Assembly: GCF_003056055.1 (NCBI RefSeq) | Contig: NZ_PYFP01000001.1 | Coordinates: 1,302,001-1,366,000 of the forward strand | Source: Glaciimonas sp. PCH181 | GTDB taxonomy: Bacteria; Pseudomonadota; Gammaproteobacteria; Burkholderiales; Burkholderiaceae_D | Direction: 5' to 3' | DNA length: 64,000 bases | In this document: positions 13,341 to 22,965 of the stretch, one piece after another | How positions within the stretch are numbered: the stretch's first letter is position 1 | Layout: each line of letters starts with the position of its first letter | Notes under the pieces: generated by a model | What the model was told of the DNA's origin: nothing | Databases searched by the model: none | What the model saw: only the letters and a program-made list of their open reading frames with translations | Translations under genes and position numbers: made by a program

Positions 13341-13391
13341 GAAGATTTAGCAGTATGTTGTGTAGGTCAACTACCCTTTTTAGGAGCCGTC

Positions 13392-14528
13392 ATGGCAATG
13401 GATCGCTTGTTTCGCCTCATGCAGGAAAAGGGTGCATCGGACATGTTCCTGACCACTAACTCTGCTATTCATCTGAAGATAAAGGGCGATTTAGTCCCGA
13501 TTAATCAGCAAAAAATGGATAAAACAACTATCCAGGTGCTGCTGGAAGAAGTTATCCCCGACTCTCGTTTGTTAGCGCTAGAGCGCGACAGAGAGCTAAA
13601 CATGGGCTTGTCCATCAGTGGCGTCGGTAGTTTTCGGTTATCAGCATTCAAACAACGCAATAGTATTTCAGCCGTCATTCGCTACATCCCTTTCGATATT
13701 CCACCTTTTGAAGATTTAGGCTTGCCGTCGGTCTTAACCGAACTAATTACCCGCAAACGCGGTTTGTTATTGATAGTCGGCGCTTGCGGATCTGGTAAAT
13801 CGACCACGATTGCCTCGATGCTGAACCATCGCAACAAAACGCAAGCAGGACATATTCTGACGCTGGAAGACCCGATTGAATTCTTATTCAAGAACGAACT
13901 CTCCATCGTCAATCAGCGTGAACTTGGCACAGACACAGAAAATCTCGACATCGCCCTGAAAAATGCGCTGCGACAAGCGCCCGACTGCATATTGATAGGC
14001 GAAATCCGCGACAAAGAAACAATGTCTGCAGCACTCGCCTATGCTCAGTCAGGGCATTTGGTCGTCTCGACCCTGCACGCCAACAATAGTTACCGCGCAT
14101 TAAATCGTGTAATTAGCTTTTTCCCTTTAGAAAATCGTTCGACGCTGCTGGAAGATCTGGCATCCACATTAACCGCCATCGTTTCGCAACGATTGGTCAA
14201 CACAACCGACGACAAACGTACGCCAGCGGTTGAAATTATGCTGAATACCCGTCATATCTCTGAGTTGATGGAAGAAGGAAAAATCAGTCACATCAAAGAT
14301 GCGATGGAAAAAAGTATGGCACCAGGTTCGCAGACGTTTGAACAGGCGCTGATGAAGTTGATCGAGGATGGCGTCATCACTCAGGACGAAGCGCTCTCTC
14401 AGGCAGATTCGCCGACTAATCTGTATTGGCTGATCAATAATCACACACCGATGACGCAAAAAGCCACGGAACCGGAGCCAGAAAAAATTGCGCCGGTTAG
14501 CTACACTGAATTCACGCTGAATTTGTAA
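13392..14528 (+). CDS. PilT/PilU-family type IV pilus retraction ATPase (PilU type)
   Basis: Secretion-superfamily ATPase of the pilus retraction class; such proteins sit at the cytoplasmic base of type IV pili. The start at 13392 follows TAGGAG and gives 378 residues beginning MAMDRLFRLMQEKGASDMFL, the PilU-like N-terminus. Walker A is GACGSGKST (usually G-x-TGSGKST), followed by the Asp box (LEDPIEF), Walker B (ILIGEIRDKETM) and His box (STLHANN). It lacks pilT beside it and sits inside the lysine-biosynthesis gene group, so a role in pilus retraction is inferred from family only. The tail is acidic and not conserved. Confidence 0.9.
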   Translation: MAMDRLFRLMQEKGASDMFLTTNSAIHLKIKGDLVPINQQKMDKTTIQVLLEEVIPDSRLLALERDRELNMGLSISGVGSFRLSAFKQRNSISAVIRYIPFDIPPFEDLGLPSVLTELITRKRGLLLIVGACGSGKSTTIASMLNHRNKTQAGHILTLEDPIEFLFKNELSIVNQRELGTDTENLDIALKNALRQAPDCILIGEIRDKETMSAALAYAQSGHLVVSTLHANNSYRALNRVISFFPLENRSTLLEDLASTLTAIVSQRLVNTTDDKRTPAVEIMLNTRHISELMEEGKISHIKDAMEKSMAPGSQTFEQALMKLIEDGVITQDEALSQADSPTNLYWLINNHTPMTQKATEPEPEKIAPVSYTEFTLNL

Positions 14529-14644
14529 GTCGTTGTCGTTTACACTTAACACTCATTTTTCACTGCACAATCTTGCGTTAAGCTACGCCAACGCGCTTTC
14601 GCTTACACCATCCTGTAATCAATAACCAAAGAATTCAATCTAGC

Positions 14645-16167
<1,523 letters not shown>

Positions 16168-16302
16168 TTTGGCACTTTTGCGTATTTTTATGCGATTCGA
16201 CCAATTGATCTGCAACATCAGCGTTGATCAATTGATCGAATTCCAAAGCCGCTCAATCGTCAGCAGCAAGCCCCGATTCCTGTAACAACACTCACTGCAC
16301 CC

Positions 16303-17196
16303 ATGCAGCCCATCATGAACAACACTTTCCATACCATCCGCGACTTACTGCGCTTTGCCGTTACGCGTTTTAACACCGAAGGCTTATTTTTTGGCCACGG
16401 CAGCAGCAATGCGCTCGACGAAGCTGCCTATCTGATCCTGCACACTTTAAAACTGCCACTGGATAAAATTGAACCGTTTTTTGATGCGCGCTTGTTGCCG
16501 CATGAAGTTTCTGCCGTACTAAACGTGATCGAAAGACGCAGCGTCGGACGCGTCCCTGCCGCTTACATCACGCAAGAAGCCTGGCTAGGAGAATACCGGT
16601 TTTATGTCGATGAACGGGTGATCGTGCCCCGTTCTTTTATCGCCGAATTGATTCCAGAATTTTTCTCGCCATGGGTACAAAACCCAGCCAAAGTCGCCAA
16701 CATTCTGGAACTTTGCACAGGTTCCGGGTGCTTGCCGATTATGTTGGCCGATGCTTTTGGCAATGCCCATGTTGACACCGCCGATATCTCCGCCGATGCA
16801 CTGGCAGTGGCGCGTCGCAACGTTGACGACTACGACTTGCAAGATCGCATCACGTTGATTGAGTCCGATCTGTACACCAATGTCCCCGACAAGAAATATG
16901 ACCTGATCGTCACCAATCCACCGTATGTTAATTCCGGATCGATGGACAAACTACCTAAGGAATATCTGGCCGAACCGCAAATTGCTTTGGCCGGTGGCGA
17001 AGATGGTATGGACTTAGTGCGTACAATCGTGGCTGGTGCTAAACAGCGTTTAACCAAAAATGGTGTCTTGATTGTCGAAATCGGTAACGAGCGCGCTTTT
17101 GCTGAAGCCGCCTTCCCGGATCTCGAAATGACCTGGGTATCGACCAGTGCTGGCGATGATATGGTGTTTTTACTCACTGCCGATCAACTCCCATAA
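16303..17196 (+). CDS. prmB: Ribosomal protein uL3 glutamine N5-methyltransferase
   Basis: SAM-dependent methyltransferase that modifies a glutamine of ribosomal protein L3 (PrmB branch of the HemK/PrmC family). The Rossmann motif ILELCTGSGCLPIML and catalytic NPPYV (about residues 205-209) are present; the N-terminal region (TIRDLLRFAVTRF) matches PrmB rather than PrmC. Two ATG starts, 16303 and 16315, are possible, giving 297 or 293 residues; neither has a clear ribosome binding site. It is followed by a strong terminator. Confidence 0.93.
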   Translation: MQPIMNNTFHTIRDLLRFAVTRFNTEGLFFGHGSSNALDEAAYLILHTLKLPLDKIEPFFDARLLPHEVSAVLNVIERRSVGRVPAAYITQEAWLGEYRFYVDERVIVPRSFIAELIPEFFSPWVQNPAKVANILELCTGSGCLPIMLADAFGNAHVDTADISADALAVARRNVDDYDLQDRITLIESDLYTNVPDKKYDLIVTNPPYVNSGSMDKLPKEYLAEPQIALAGGEDGMDLVRTIVAGAKQRLTKNGVLIVEIGNERAFAEAAFPDLEMTWVSTSAGDDMVFLLTADQLP

Positions 17197-17230
17197 CAAC
17201 ACCATTCAGCCTTAATTTTGGCAATTTAAT

Positions 17231-17263
17231 AGAAAGCGCCTTATCATAGGCGCTTTCTTTTTT
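17231..17263 (+). terminator. Intrinsic terminator after prmB
   Basis: Perfect stem AGAAAGCGCC (17231-17240) / GGCGCTTTCT (17249-17258) with an 8-nt loop and a following T-run, 34 nt after the prmB stop codon. Confidence 0.9.
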
Positions 17264-17485
17264 AGGGCATTGCGCTGAAGTTGCGCTAAAAGTGCAATTA
17301 ACCAGCGCTGAAATTGCTTTGTCGGCCGAAAATACCCAGACTAATGGCTACTCTGCTGATGATTTAATACCGCTGATCACGGTTTGATGCATCGATTGAC
17401 TGGCATTTCCGTAATAACGGTTTAATCTGTTTTCAGCAGAAAACATGCAATTTTGCTTCCCCCAACGCATTTCAAAACACATTTC

Positions 17486-19489
17486 ATGATACGTTTTCAA
17501 CAAGTTTCAATGATGCGCGGCATCAAGCCGCTGCTCGACAAAGTCGATATCACGCTCAATCCTGGCGACAAAATCGGTCTGATCGGCGCTAACGGCGCGG
17601 GTAAATCCAGTCTATTCGGACTATTGCGCGGCGAACTGCACGCCGATGCAGGCGAAATCGACTTCCCGACTAAATGGCGCATGGCCTATGTCGCGCAGGA
17701 AACCCCTGCCCTCGACCGTCCAGCGCTGGAATACGCAATTGATGGCGATGTCACACTGCGCCGTCTCGAAGAAGAATTAGCTTTTCTGGAAAGCGAACCA
17801 GAAAGCGCCGCTAATGGCACACTAATTGGCGAGTTATACAGCGCACTGGCCGATGCCGACGCCTATACCGTGCGCTCACGCGGTGAGCAATTGCTTACCG
17901 GTCTTGGCTTCTCGATGGCCCAGATGCAAGAACCCGTCGCCAGTTTTTCTGGTGGTTGGCGAATGCGTTTGAATCTGGCCCAGGCTTTGATGTGCCCTTC
18001 CGATTTGCTGCTGCTGGATGAGCCAACCAACCATTTGGATCTGGACGCAATTATCTGGCTGGAAGACTGGCTCAAGCGCTATACCGGCACCCTTATCATT
18101 ATTTCGCATGATCGCGACTTCCTGGACGGCGTCGTCAATGTCATCGTACATATCGACGAGCGCAAGCTGAAACGTTATACGGGTAATTACTCGTCATTTG
18201 AACGCCAACGCGCTGCGCAAATGATTCTGGCTGCCGGAGCACTAGAAAAACAAACCCGTCAACGGGCACATCTGGAATCCTTTATTAGCCGCTTTAAAGC
18301 GCAGGCCAGCAAAGCACGTCAGGCCCAAAGCCGGATGAAAGCACTGGCAAAGATGGAAGAACTGGCTCCGTTACGTGCGGCTGCCGAGTTTTCTTTTGAA
18401 TTCCGCGAACCGCTGAGCGCGCCGAATCCACTGCTAGTCATGGAAGATGTCAGCGCCGGTTATCGCATTGAAAGCGAAACCAGCCACGAAGTTACCGAAA
18501 AGGTCATCGTCGCCGGCATTAATTTCTCTCTGCAAATCGGTCAGCGGATTGGTCTGCTGGGCGTCAACGGCGCGGGTAAATCAACCTTTATCAAAACCAT
18601 TGCCGAAGAGCTCAAACCCCTGCGCGGCGATGCGCAGTTTGGTAAAGGTCTGTCTATCGGTTATTTCGCCCAGCATCAAGTTGAAATGCTGCGTCATGAC
18701 GAGTCGCCGCTCTGGCATCTAGGCAAAATTGCCCCGACGACGCGCGAGCAAGAACTTCGCAATTTCCTCGGCAGTTTCAACTTTAACGGCCCGATGGTGA
18801 CTAGCTCCATCGCGCCGTTCTCCGGTGGTGAAAAAGCGCGTCTGGCGTTAGCGCTGATCGTCTGGCAACGTCCTAACTTGCTGCTGCTGGATGAGCCGAC
18901 CAACCATTTGGATCTGGAAACGCGCGAAGCCCTGACCATGGCGCTGGCGCAGTTTGAAGGCACGCTGGTACTGGTATCGCATGATCGTCACTTGTTGCGC
19001 GCCACCACCGACCAATTCATTATTGTGGCCGATGGCAAAGTCGAACCGTTCGACGGCGATCTTGATGACTATAAAGATTGGCTATTCAAGACAAAACTTG
19101 CCGCCAAGAACAATAGCAAAGATGCCGGACTGCCGAAAGCGACCCAAACGGTAAAAATTGCCAGCGCAGTCGCACCAGCGGCAACAGCTGTCGATACCGC
19201 AGACCGCCGGGAACAAAAACGTCAGGATGCCGACGCTCGCCAAAAACTGGCAGCGCTGAAAAAGCCGATTGAGTCACGCATCAAGCGACTCGATGAACAA
19301 ATGGCAAAGCGCACTGCGCAAAAAGCCACTGTTGATACACATCTGGCTAATCCGGAAATCTATGACAAGGATAAAAAGAAAGAACTCACAACATTGTTGA
19401 CCGACCAAGCGTTTTACGCGAAGGAACTGGCACAACTGGAGGTGGAATGGCTAGAGCAACAGGAAGCACTGGAACAGCTGGGAAGCTAG
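17486..19489 (+). CDS. yheS: ABC-F family ATPase, YheS type
   Basis: Soluble ABC-F protein with two ATP-binding cassettes and no membrane domain; the family acts on the ribosome. Walker A motifs are GANGAGKSS (about residues 36-44) and GVNGAGKST (about 357-365), with signatures FSGGWRMRL and FSGGEKARL and two LLLLDEPTNHLDL Walker B motifs. The residue pattern is close to E. coli YheS as I recall it (GDVTL-like linker, HQVEMLRHDESP). The C-terminal extension (about 540-667) is charged and coiled-coil-like. The start at ATG 17486 begins MIRFQQVSM as in homologues; the upstream extension lacks support. Length is 667 residues. Confidence 0.92.
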   Translation: MIRFQQVSMMRGIKPLLDKVDITLNPGDKIGLIGANGAGKSSLFGLLRGELHADAGEIDFPTKWRMAYVAQETPALDRPALEYAIDGDVTLRRLEEELAFLESEPESAANGTLIGELYSALADADAYTVRSRGEQLLTGLGFSMAQMQEPVASFSGGWRMRLNLAQALMCPSDLLLLDEPTNHLDLDAIIWLEDWLKRYTGTLIIISHDRDFLDGVVNVIVHIDERKLKRYTGNYSSFERQRAAQMILAAGALEKQTRQRAHLESFISRFKAQASKARQAQSRMKALAKMEELAPLRAAAEFSFEFREPLSAPNPLLVMEDVSAGYRIESETSHEVTEKVIVAGINFSLQIGQRIGLLGVNGAGKSTFIKTIAEELKPLRGDAQFGKGLSIGYFAQHQVEMLRHDESPLWHLGKIAPTTREQELRNFLGSFNFNGPMVTSSIAPFSGGEKARLALALIVWQRPNLLLLDEPTNHLDLETREALTMALAQFEGTLVLVSHDRHLLRATTDQFIIVADGKVEPFDGDLDDYKDWLFKTKLAAKNNSKDAGLPKATQTVKIASAVAPAATAVDTADRREQKRQDADARQKLAALKKPIESRIKRLDEQMAKRTAQKATVDTHLANPEIYDKDKKKELTTLLTDQAFYAKELAQLEVEWLEQQEALEQLGS

Positions 19490-20424
19490 TTATTAGTGCG
19501 AATAACGGCAACGATGGCAAAGATTGCCCTGCGATTGATGCCATCGCCACACCCAATGACGATAGCAGCGCGTCTAGGCAGGATGTAAGCCTTACCGCCA
19601 TCCTGCCTACGCTTACCATCATCGGTTGCGGAAAAGTCGGCAAAACATTGGCGCGGCTATGGAAAGCGCGCCAGATTTTCCAGTTATACGATGTACTAAA
19701 TCGCTCCGACAGCAGCGCACAGCAAGCCTGCGAATTCATTGGAGATGGCCGCGCAGTCACCTCTTTCGCCGCGTTGCGCCCAACGGATATTTATCTGATT
19801 GCCGCCAGCGATGACCACATTCCCGCATGTTGCGCCGCGCTGGCCGCGACCGGCAAACTTAACCCCAATAGCATCGTCTTTCATTGCAGCGGCGCCTTGT
19901 CTTCTCTGGCACTAAGCGCAGCCGCCGAACAAGGTGCGGCCGTTGCCAGCATCCATCCGATCCGTAGTTTTGCCGATCCGCAGCAAGTCGTCGCAGACTT
20001 TGCTGGCACTTATTGCGGCAGTGAGGGTGATCCTGCGGCCCTCGCCGTTCTGACACAAGCCTTCGACGCCATCGGCGCGCGCTGCGTCGCCATCCAACGC
20101 GACAACAAAGTTGTGTATCACGCTGCGGCAGTATTCGCATCCAACTATCTCGTCACGCTGATCGACGTTGCACGCCAGGCCTATGTAGAAGCGGGGCTAC
20201 CAGCAGATGTTGCGCTTCAACTGATCGCGCCATTACTGACCGAGAGTGCCGCAAATGCGTTCCGGTTAGGCCCGGCAACTGCGCTCACCGGGCCAATCGC
20301 GCGCGGCGATACGGCGACTGTGACGCGCCAACATGCGGCGCTTCAAGAATGGAATCCCGAGGTTGCGGCTTTATATAGCCAGTTTGCCGTCCTGACGCAG
20401 CAACTGGCGCAGAAGAAGACATAA
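19447..20424 (+). CDS. Rossmann-like / DUF2520 domain oxidoreductase-like protein
   Basis: 325 residues: a poorly conserved N-terminal tail of about 50 residues, a Rossmann NAD(P)-binding motif (IIGCGKVGKTLARLW, about 58-72), SIHPIRSF near 170, then a helical C-terminal DUF2520 domain. It is related to the NADP oxidoreductase/ProC-like fold; the substrate is unknown. The start overlaps yheS by 43 nt but is backed by GGAGG with 4-nt spacing, and there is no later in-frame ATG before the Rossmann domain. The pairing with yheS suggests translational coupling. Confidence 0.82.
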   Translation: MARATGSTGTAGKLVISANNGNDGKDCPAIDAIATPNDDSSASRQDVSLTAILPTLTIIGCGKVGKTLARLWKARQIFQLYDVLNRSDSSAQQACEFIGDGRAVTSFAALRPTDIYLIAASDDHIPACCAALAATGKLNPNSIVFHCSGALSSLALSAAAEQGAAVASIHPIRSFADPQQVVADFAGTYCGSEGDPAALAVLTQAFDAIGARCVAIQRDNKVVYHAAAVFASNYLVTLIDVARQAYVEAGLPADVALQLIAPLLTESAANAFRLGPATALTGPIARGDTATVTRQHAALQEWNPEVAALYSQFAVLTQQLAQKKT

Positions 20425-20672
20425 AAGAAGAAATAAGGTGGCTTCAATGACCGCCGTTAATTCGTTTTAACTCACTTTTGCCTGTTTTTCGCTTTATTTT
20501 TTCCTCAGTTTGGCGACTTTCCCGGGCTTATTACAACCATGTCTTTCTTATCTACTTAAACAACTAGCAACACTCCAACCTTTCCTTTCCAGTCACCGAC
20601 CAGAGCGTTAAGATAGTCGATGCAACGGGTATGCAACGTTTATTTAAAACAATTACTGACCGAAGGAAAAAA

Positions 20673-21479
20673 ATGGCCTCTCTAACACACGCGACATTAT
20701 CCAAAATCGCCGCAGCAGTGCTGATTTCCAGCATCGCCGTCAGCGCTTTTGCCGCCGATCTTCTCGACACGGTAAAAACGCGTGGCACCCTTAAAGTGGC
20801 GATGGAAGGCAACTATCCTCCCTTCAACTTCAAAGACCCTAAAACTGGCCAACTGACTGGTTTTGAAGTCGATGTCGCTAATTTGATCGCTGCAAAGTTA
20901 GGCGTTAAAACCGAATTCACCACGACTGAGTGGAGCGGGATTCTAGCCGGCTTAGGCGCTGGCAAATACGACGTCATTCTGAATCAGGTCGGCATTACCG
21001 ATGAGCGTAAAAAAGCCTTCGATTTCTCCATTCCTTACACTATCTCCAGCGCGCAGTTGATCATTCGTAAAGATGAAAAACGCAACTTTGCTAGTCTGGA
21101 AGACTTAAAGGGTAAAAAACTGGGACTCGGTCAGGGAACCAACTTTGAGCAAAAAGCCAAAGCAGTTCCGGGAATTGATGTCAAAACATATCCTGGCTCG
21201 CCAGAGTATTTGTCTGACCTTGCAACCGGCCGCATTGACGCGGCGTTGAACGACAGCTTGCTAGTCGGCTATTTGCTGAAAAATACAACGCTGCCATTAA
21301 AAGCAGGCGCACCGATCGGCACCATCGATAAAATTGGGATTCCTTTCCAAAAAGGTAATCCTAAATTCCAGGCCGCGCTGGACAAAGCAATTGAAGACAT
21401 ACTGAAAGACGGCAGCTTCAAAAAAGTCTCGATTAAATGGTTTGGCATCGATGTCAGCCAACCGCCAACCGCGAAGTAA
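20673..21479 (+). CDS. Amino-acid ABC transporter periplasmic binding protein (cystine/polar amino acid type)
   Basis: Solute-binding protein of family 3. It has a signal peptide (residues 1-23, ending AFA|AD) and the family signature GTLKVAMEGNYPPFNFKD, with GFEVDVANLIA following. It resembles E. coli FliY/TcyJ over NQVGITDERKKAFDFSIPYT, so cystine or a related polar amino acid is the likely ligand; this is inference. The start at 20673 has GAAGG upstream; the longer reading from 20631 would bury the signal peptide. The gene is followed by a hairpin and then its permease. Length is 268 residues. Confidence 0.9.
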   Translation: MASLTHATLSKIAAAVLISSIAVSAFAADLLDTVKTRGTLKVAMEGNYPPFNFKDPKTGQLTGFEVDVANLIAAKLGVKTEFTTTEWSGILAGLGAGKYDVILNQVGITDERKKAFDFSIPYTISSAQLIIRKDEKRNFASLEDLKGKKLGLGQGTNFEQKAKAVPGIDVKTYPGSPEYLSDLATGRIDAALNDSLLVGYLLKNTTLPLKAGAPIGTIDKIGIPFQKGNPKFQAALDKAIEDILKDGSFKKVSIKWFGIDVSQPPTAK

Positions 21480-21565
21480 CATTGTTTTGGCAGCCGGTGG
21501 GATAACGCATTAGTAGTACATTAACTTCCCACCTGTTTTAAAATGACCGCCACATCAGTACTACC

Positions 21566-21602
21566 TATCCCCGCCCGAATCGCCGTGCGGGGATATTTTT
21601 TA
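21566..21602 (+). terminator. Hairpin plus T-run between binding-protein and permease genes
   Basis: Perfect 9-bp stem TATCCCCGC (21566-21574) / GCGGGGATA (21587-21595), 12-nt loop, then seven T within nt 21596-21602. It lies 12 nt before the permease start, so it would act as an attenuating terminator that favours binding-protein expression over permease. Confidence 0.75.
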
Positions 21603-21613
21603 ACAGAGACATT

Positions 21614-22276
21614 ATGGAATTACTGGAATTGCTACAGCAGGCGCTGCCAACCTTGCTGAAAGGCGTTGGCTACACCCTTATCTTTGCGGTGTCGTCAATG
21701 CTAGGCGGCTTGCTGCTGGGCTTTCCACTGGCGGTAGCACGGATTCTGCCCTCGCGCATCTGTCAATGGCCCGCTACCATCTACGTCAGCATGATGCGCG
21801 GTACACCGTTGCTGGTACAAATTTTTGTTATTTATTACGGATTGCCGAGTATTGGCGTCAATTTTTCGCCGCTGACCGCAGGTATTCTGGCGCTTAGTCT
21901 GAACTCAGCCGCCTACCTGTCAGAAAGTCTGCGTGGTGCGATTAGCGGCGTCAATGAGGGGCAATGGGCCGCAAGCTACAGTATCGGCCTGACCTATTGG
22001 CAAACCCTGCGCTACATCGTCGTGCCGCAAGCGATACGGATCGCGGTGCCGTCCATGAGCAATACTTTAATCAGTCTGATTAAAGATACCTCGCTGGTAT
22101 CGGTCATCACGGTCACAGAACTGATGCTGGCAACCAAAGAAGTCATCGCGGTGACATTTCGCCCTCTACCGCTCTATTTGGCCGCAGCAGCGCTGTATTG
22201 GTGCTTAAGCATTTGTTTTGAACGCCTGCAAAGCCGTCTTGAGAAAAAACTCGGTCAGGCCCATCAGACTAACTAA
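21614..22276 (+). CDS. Amino-acid ABC transporter permease (HisM/GlnP family)
   Basis: Inner-membrane permease of 220 residues with about five hydrophobic segments. The N-terminal half contains SMMRGTPLLVQIFVIYYGLP, and the EAA-like loop is near residues 120-150 (WAASYSIGLTYWQTLRYIVVPQA), where the ATPase would dock. It resembles the cystine permease group (YecS/TcyL). It partners with the binding protein upstream. No ATP-binding subunit gene follows or precedes it, so the ATPase must be encoded elsewhere or shared with another importer. Confidence 0.9.
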   Translation: MELLELLQQALPTLLKGVGYTLIFAVSSMLGGLLLGFPLAVARILPSRICQWPATIYVSMMRGTPLLVQIFVIYYGLPSIGVNFSPLTAGILALSLNSAAYLSESLRGAISGVNEGQWAASYSIGLTYWQTLRYIVVPQAIRIAVPSMSNTLISLIKDTSLVSVITVTELMLATKEVIAVTFRPLPLYLAAAALYWCLSICFERLQSRLEKKLGQAHQTN

Positions 22277-22303
22277 ATTGCCTTTGCGCAAGGTATTTAA
22301 ACC

Positions 22304-22465
22304 CTAACAATCCTCGGGATGCTGATCGGGAACCGGGTCTTGTTCGGGCGTAGGCCCCGGGCCGGGTGTTGGCGGCTCTTCCACTGGCGCGGGTGTAGGC
22401 GCACGATGCGCAACATATTTAGCAGACATACACGCTGAGGTATCGCATAAAATGCTATCGACCAT
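22304..22465 (-). CDS. Small proline-rich protein, 53 residues
   Basis: Short ORF with GGAG and 6-nt spacing before ATG at 22465, ending in TAG at 22304. The product starts MVDSILCDTSACMSAKYVA and turns into a Pro/Glu/Asp-rich C-terminal half (APVEEPPTPGPGPTPEQD and on to HPEDC). It has three Cys in all. Small Pro-rich proteins with a D-P-V-P-D-like ending occur in many proteobacteria, but I know of no function. It lies 48 nt downstream of the 83-residue gene on the same strand and may be co-transcribed. The Pro-rich stretch keeps frame without stops and the SD is good; still, it is not proven. Confidence 0.6.
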   Translation of the reverse strand: MVDSILCDTSACMSAKYVAHRAPTPAPVEEPPTPGPGPTPEQDPVPDQHPEDC

Positions 22466-22513
22466 GGTCATCTCCGATCATAAATTACGCCAAGACCTTC
22501 CGGCCCGCGCTGA

Positions 22514-22765
22514 CTACTCGGTTAATGCAACCAGATTATCAATTTCAATTCTGGCGAAATCCAGACTACTGTCGATCGCCGTCTCACGGCTGGCATGGAC
22601 ACTTTCGGTATTTGTACGGCTGCCAACCTCTACACCCGCTTTGAAAATCTGGTAACCGTCATGCCAAAGGTCGTCATGCCCCGGCGAAGGTTGCGGCACG
22701 ATCGTGTAGCCGCGATAAGCAACGCTTGCAGGCGCGTCATCGGTGTGCTGTTCAGTTAGTGACAT
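22514..22765 (-). CDS. Hypothetical protein, 83 residues
   Basis: Not recognised. The start at ATG 22765 is chosen because GAGGT precedes it at good spacing; the open frame extends further upstream without support. The product starts MSLTEQHTDDAPASVAYRGY and contains TIVPQPSPGHDDLWHDGYQIF, a pattern seen in small cytoplasmic hypothetical proteins of Burkholderiales; it has no signal peptide or membrane segment. It is divergent from the ferritin-like gene at 22966 and upstream of the small Pro-rich ORF, so these may share a control region. Confidence 0.7.
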   Translation of the reverse strand: MSLTEQHTDDAPASVAYRGYTIVPQPSPGHDDLWHDGYQIFKAGVEVGSRTNTESVHASRETAIDSSLDFARIEIDNLVALTE

Positions 22766-22851
22766 TTTTACCTCATTTTGTTGTGAGCGGAGTCCGAGAA
22801 TCATCCTAGCATGCGTTGTCCAAATGCGCATCTTGCGGCGTTGGTGTAATG

Positions 22852-22880
22852 TTGACATTGTCGAATGAACCAAATTCAAA
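22852..22880 (+). promoter_or_regulatory. Candidate sigma-70 promoter for the ferritin-like gene
   Basis: TTGACA (22852-22857) is followed by a 17-nt spacer and TTCAAA (22875-22880). The -35 is perfect and the -10 weak. It lies about 85 nt before the start codon at 22966. Confidence 0.4.
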
Positions 22881-22965
22881 ACTGTTCGTCCTACTTGCAG
22901 CATTGCAAGAATCATTGCGCTTTCAATATCTATCAATATCGCTAACTTCATTGGAGAGATTGATC

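Noticed and set aside
16170..16181. TGGCAC followed by TTGC after dapE, resembling a sigma-54 promoter
   Set aside because: Only 2 nt separate the two boxes; the required spacing is 5.
22452..22655. Plus-strand frame opposite the two small minus-strand genes
   Set aside because: It is antisense to the 83-residue gene and lacks a ribosome site.
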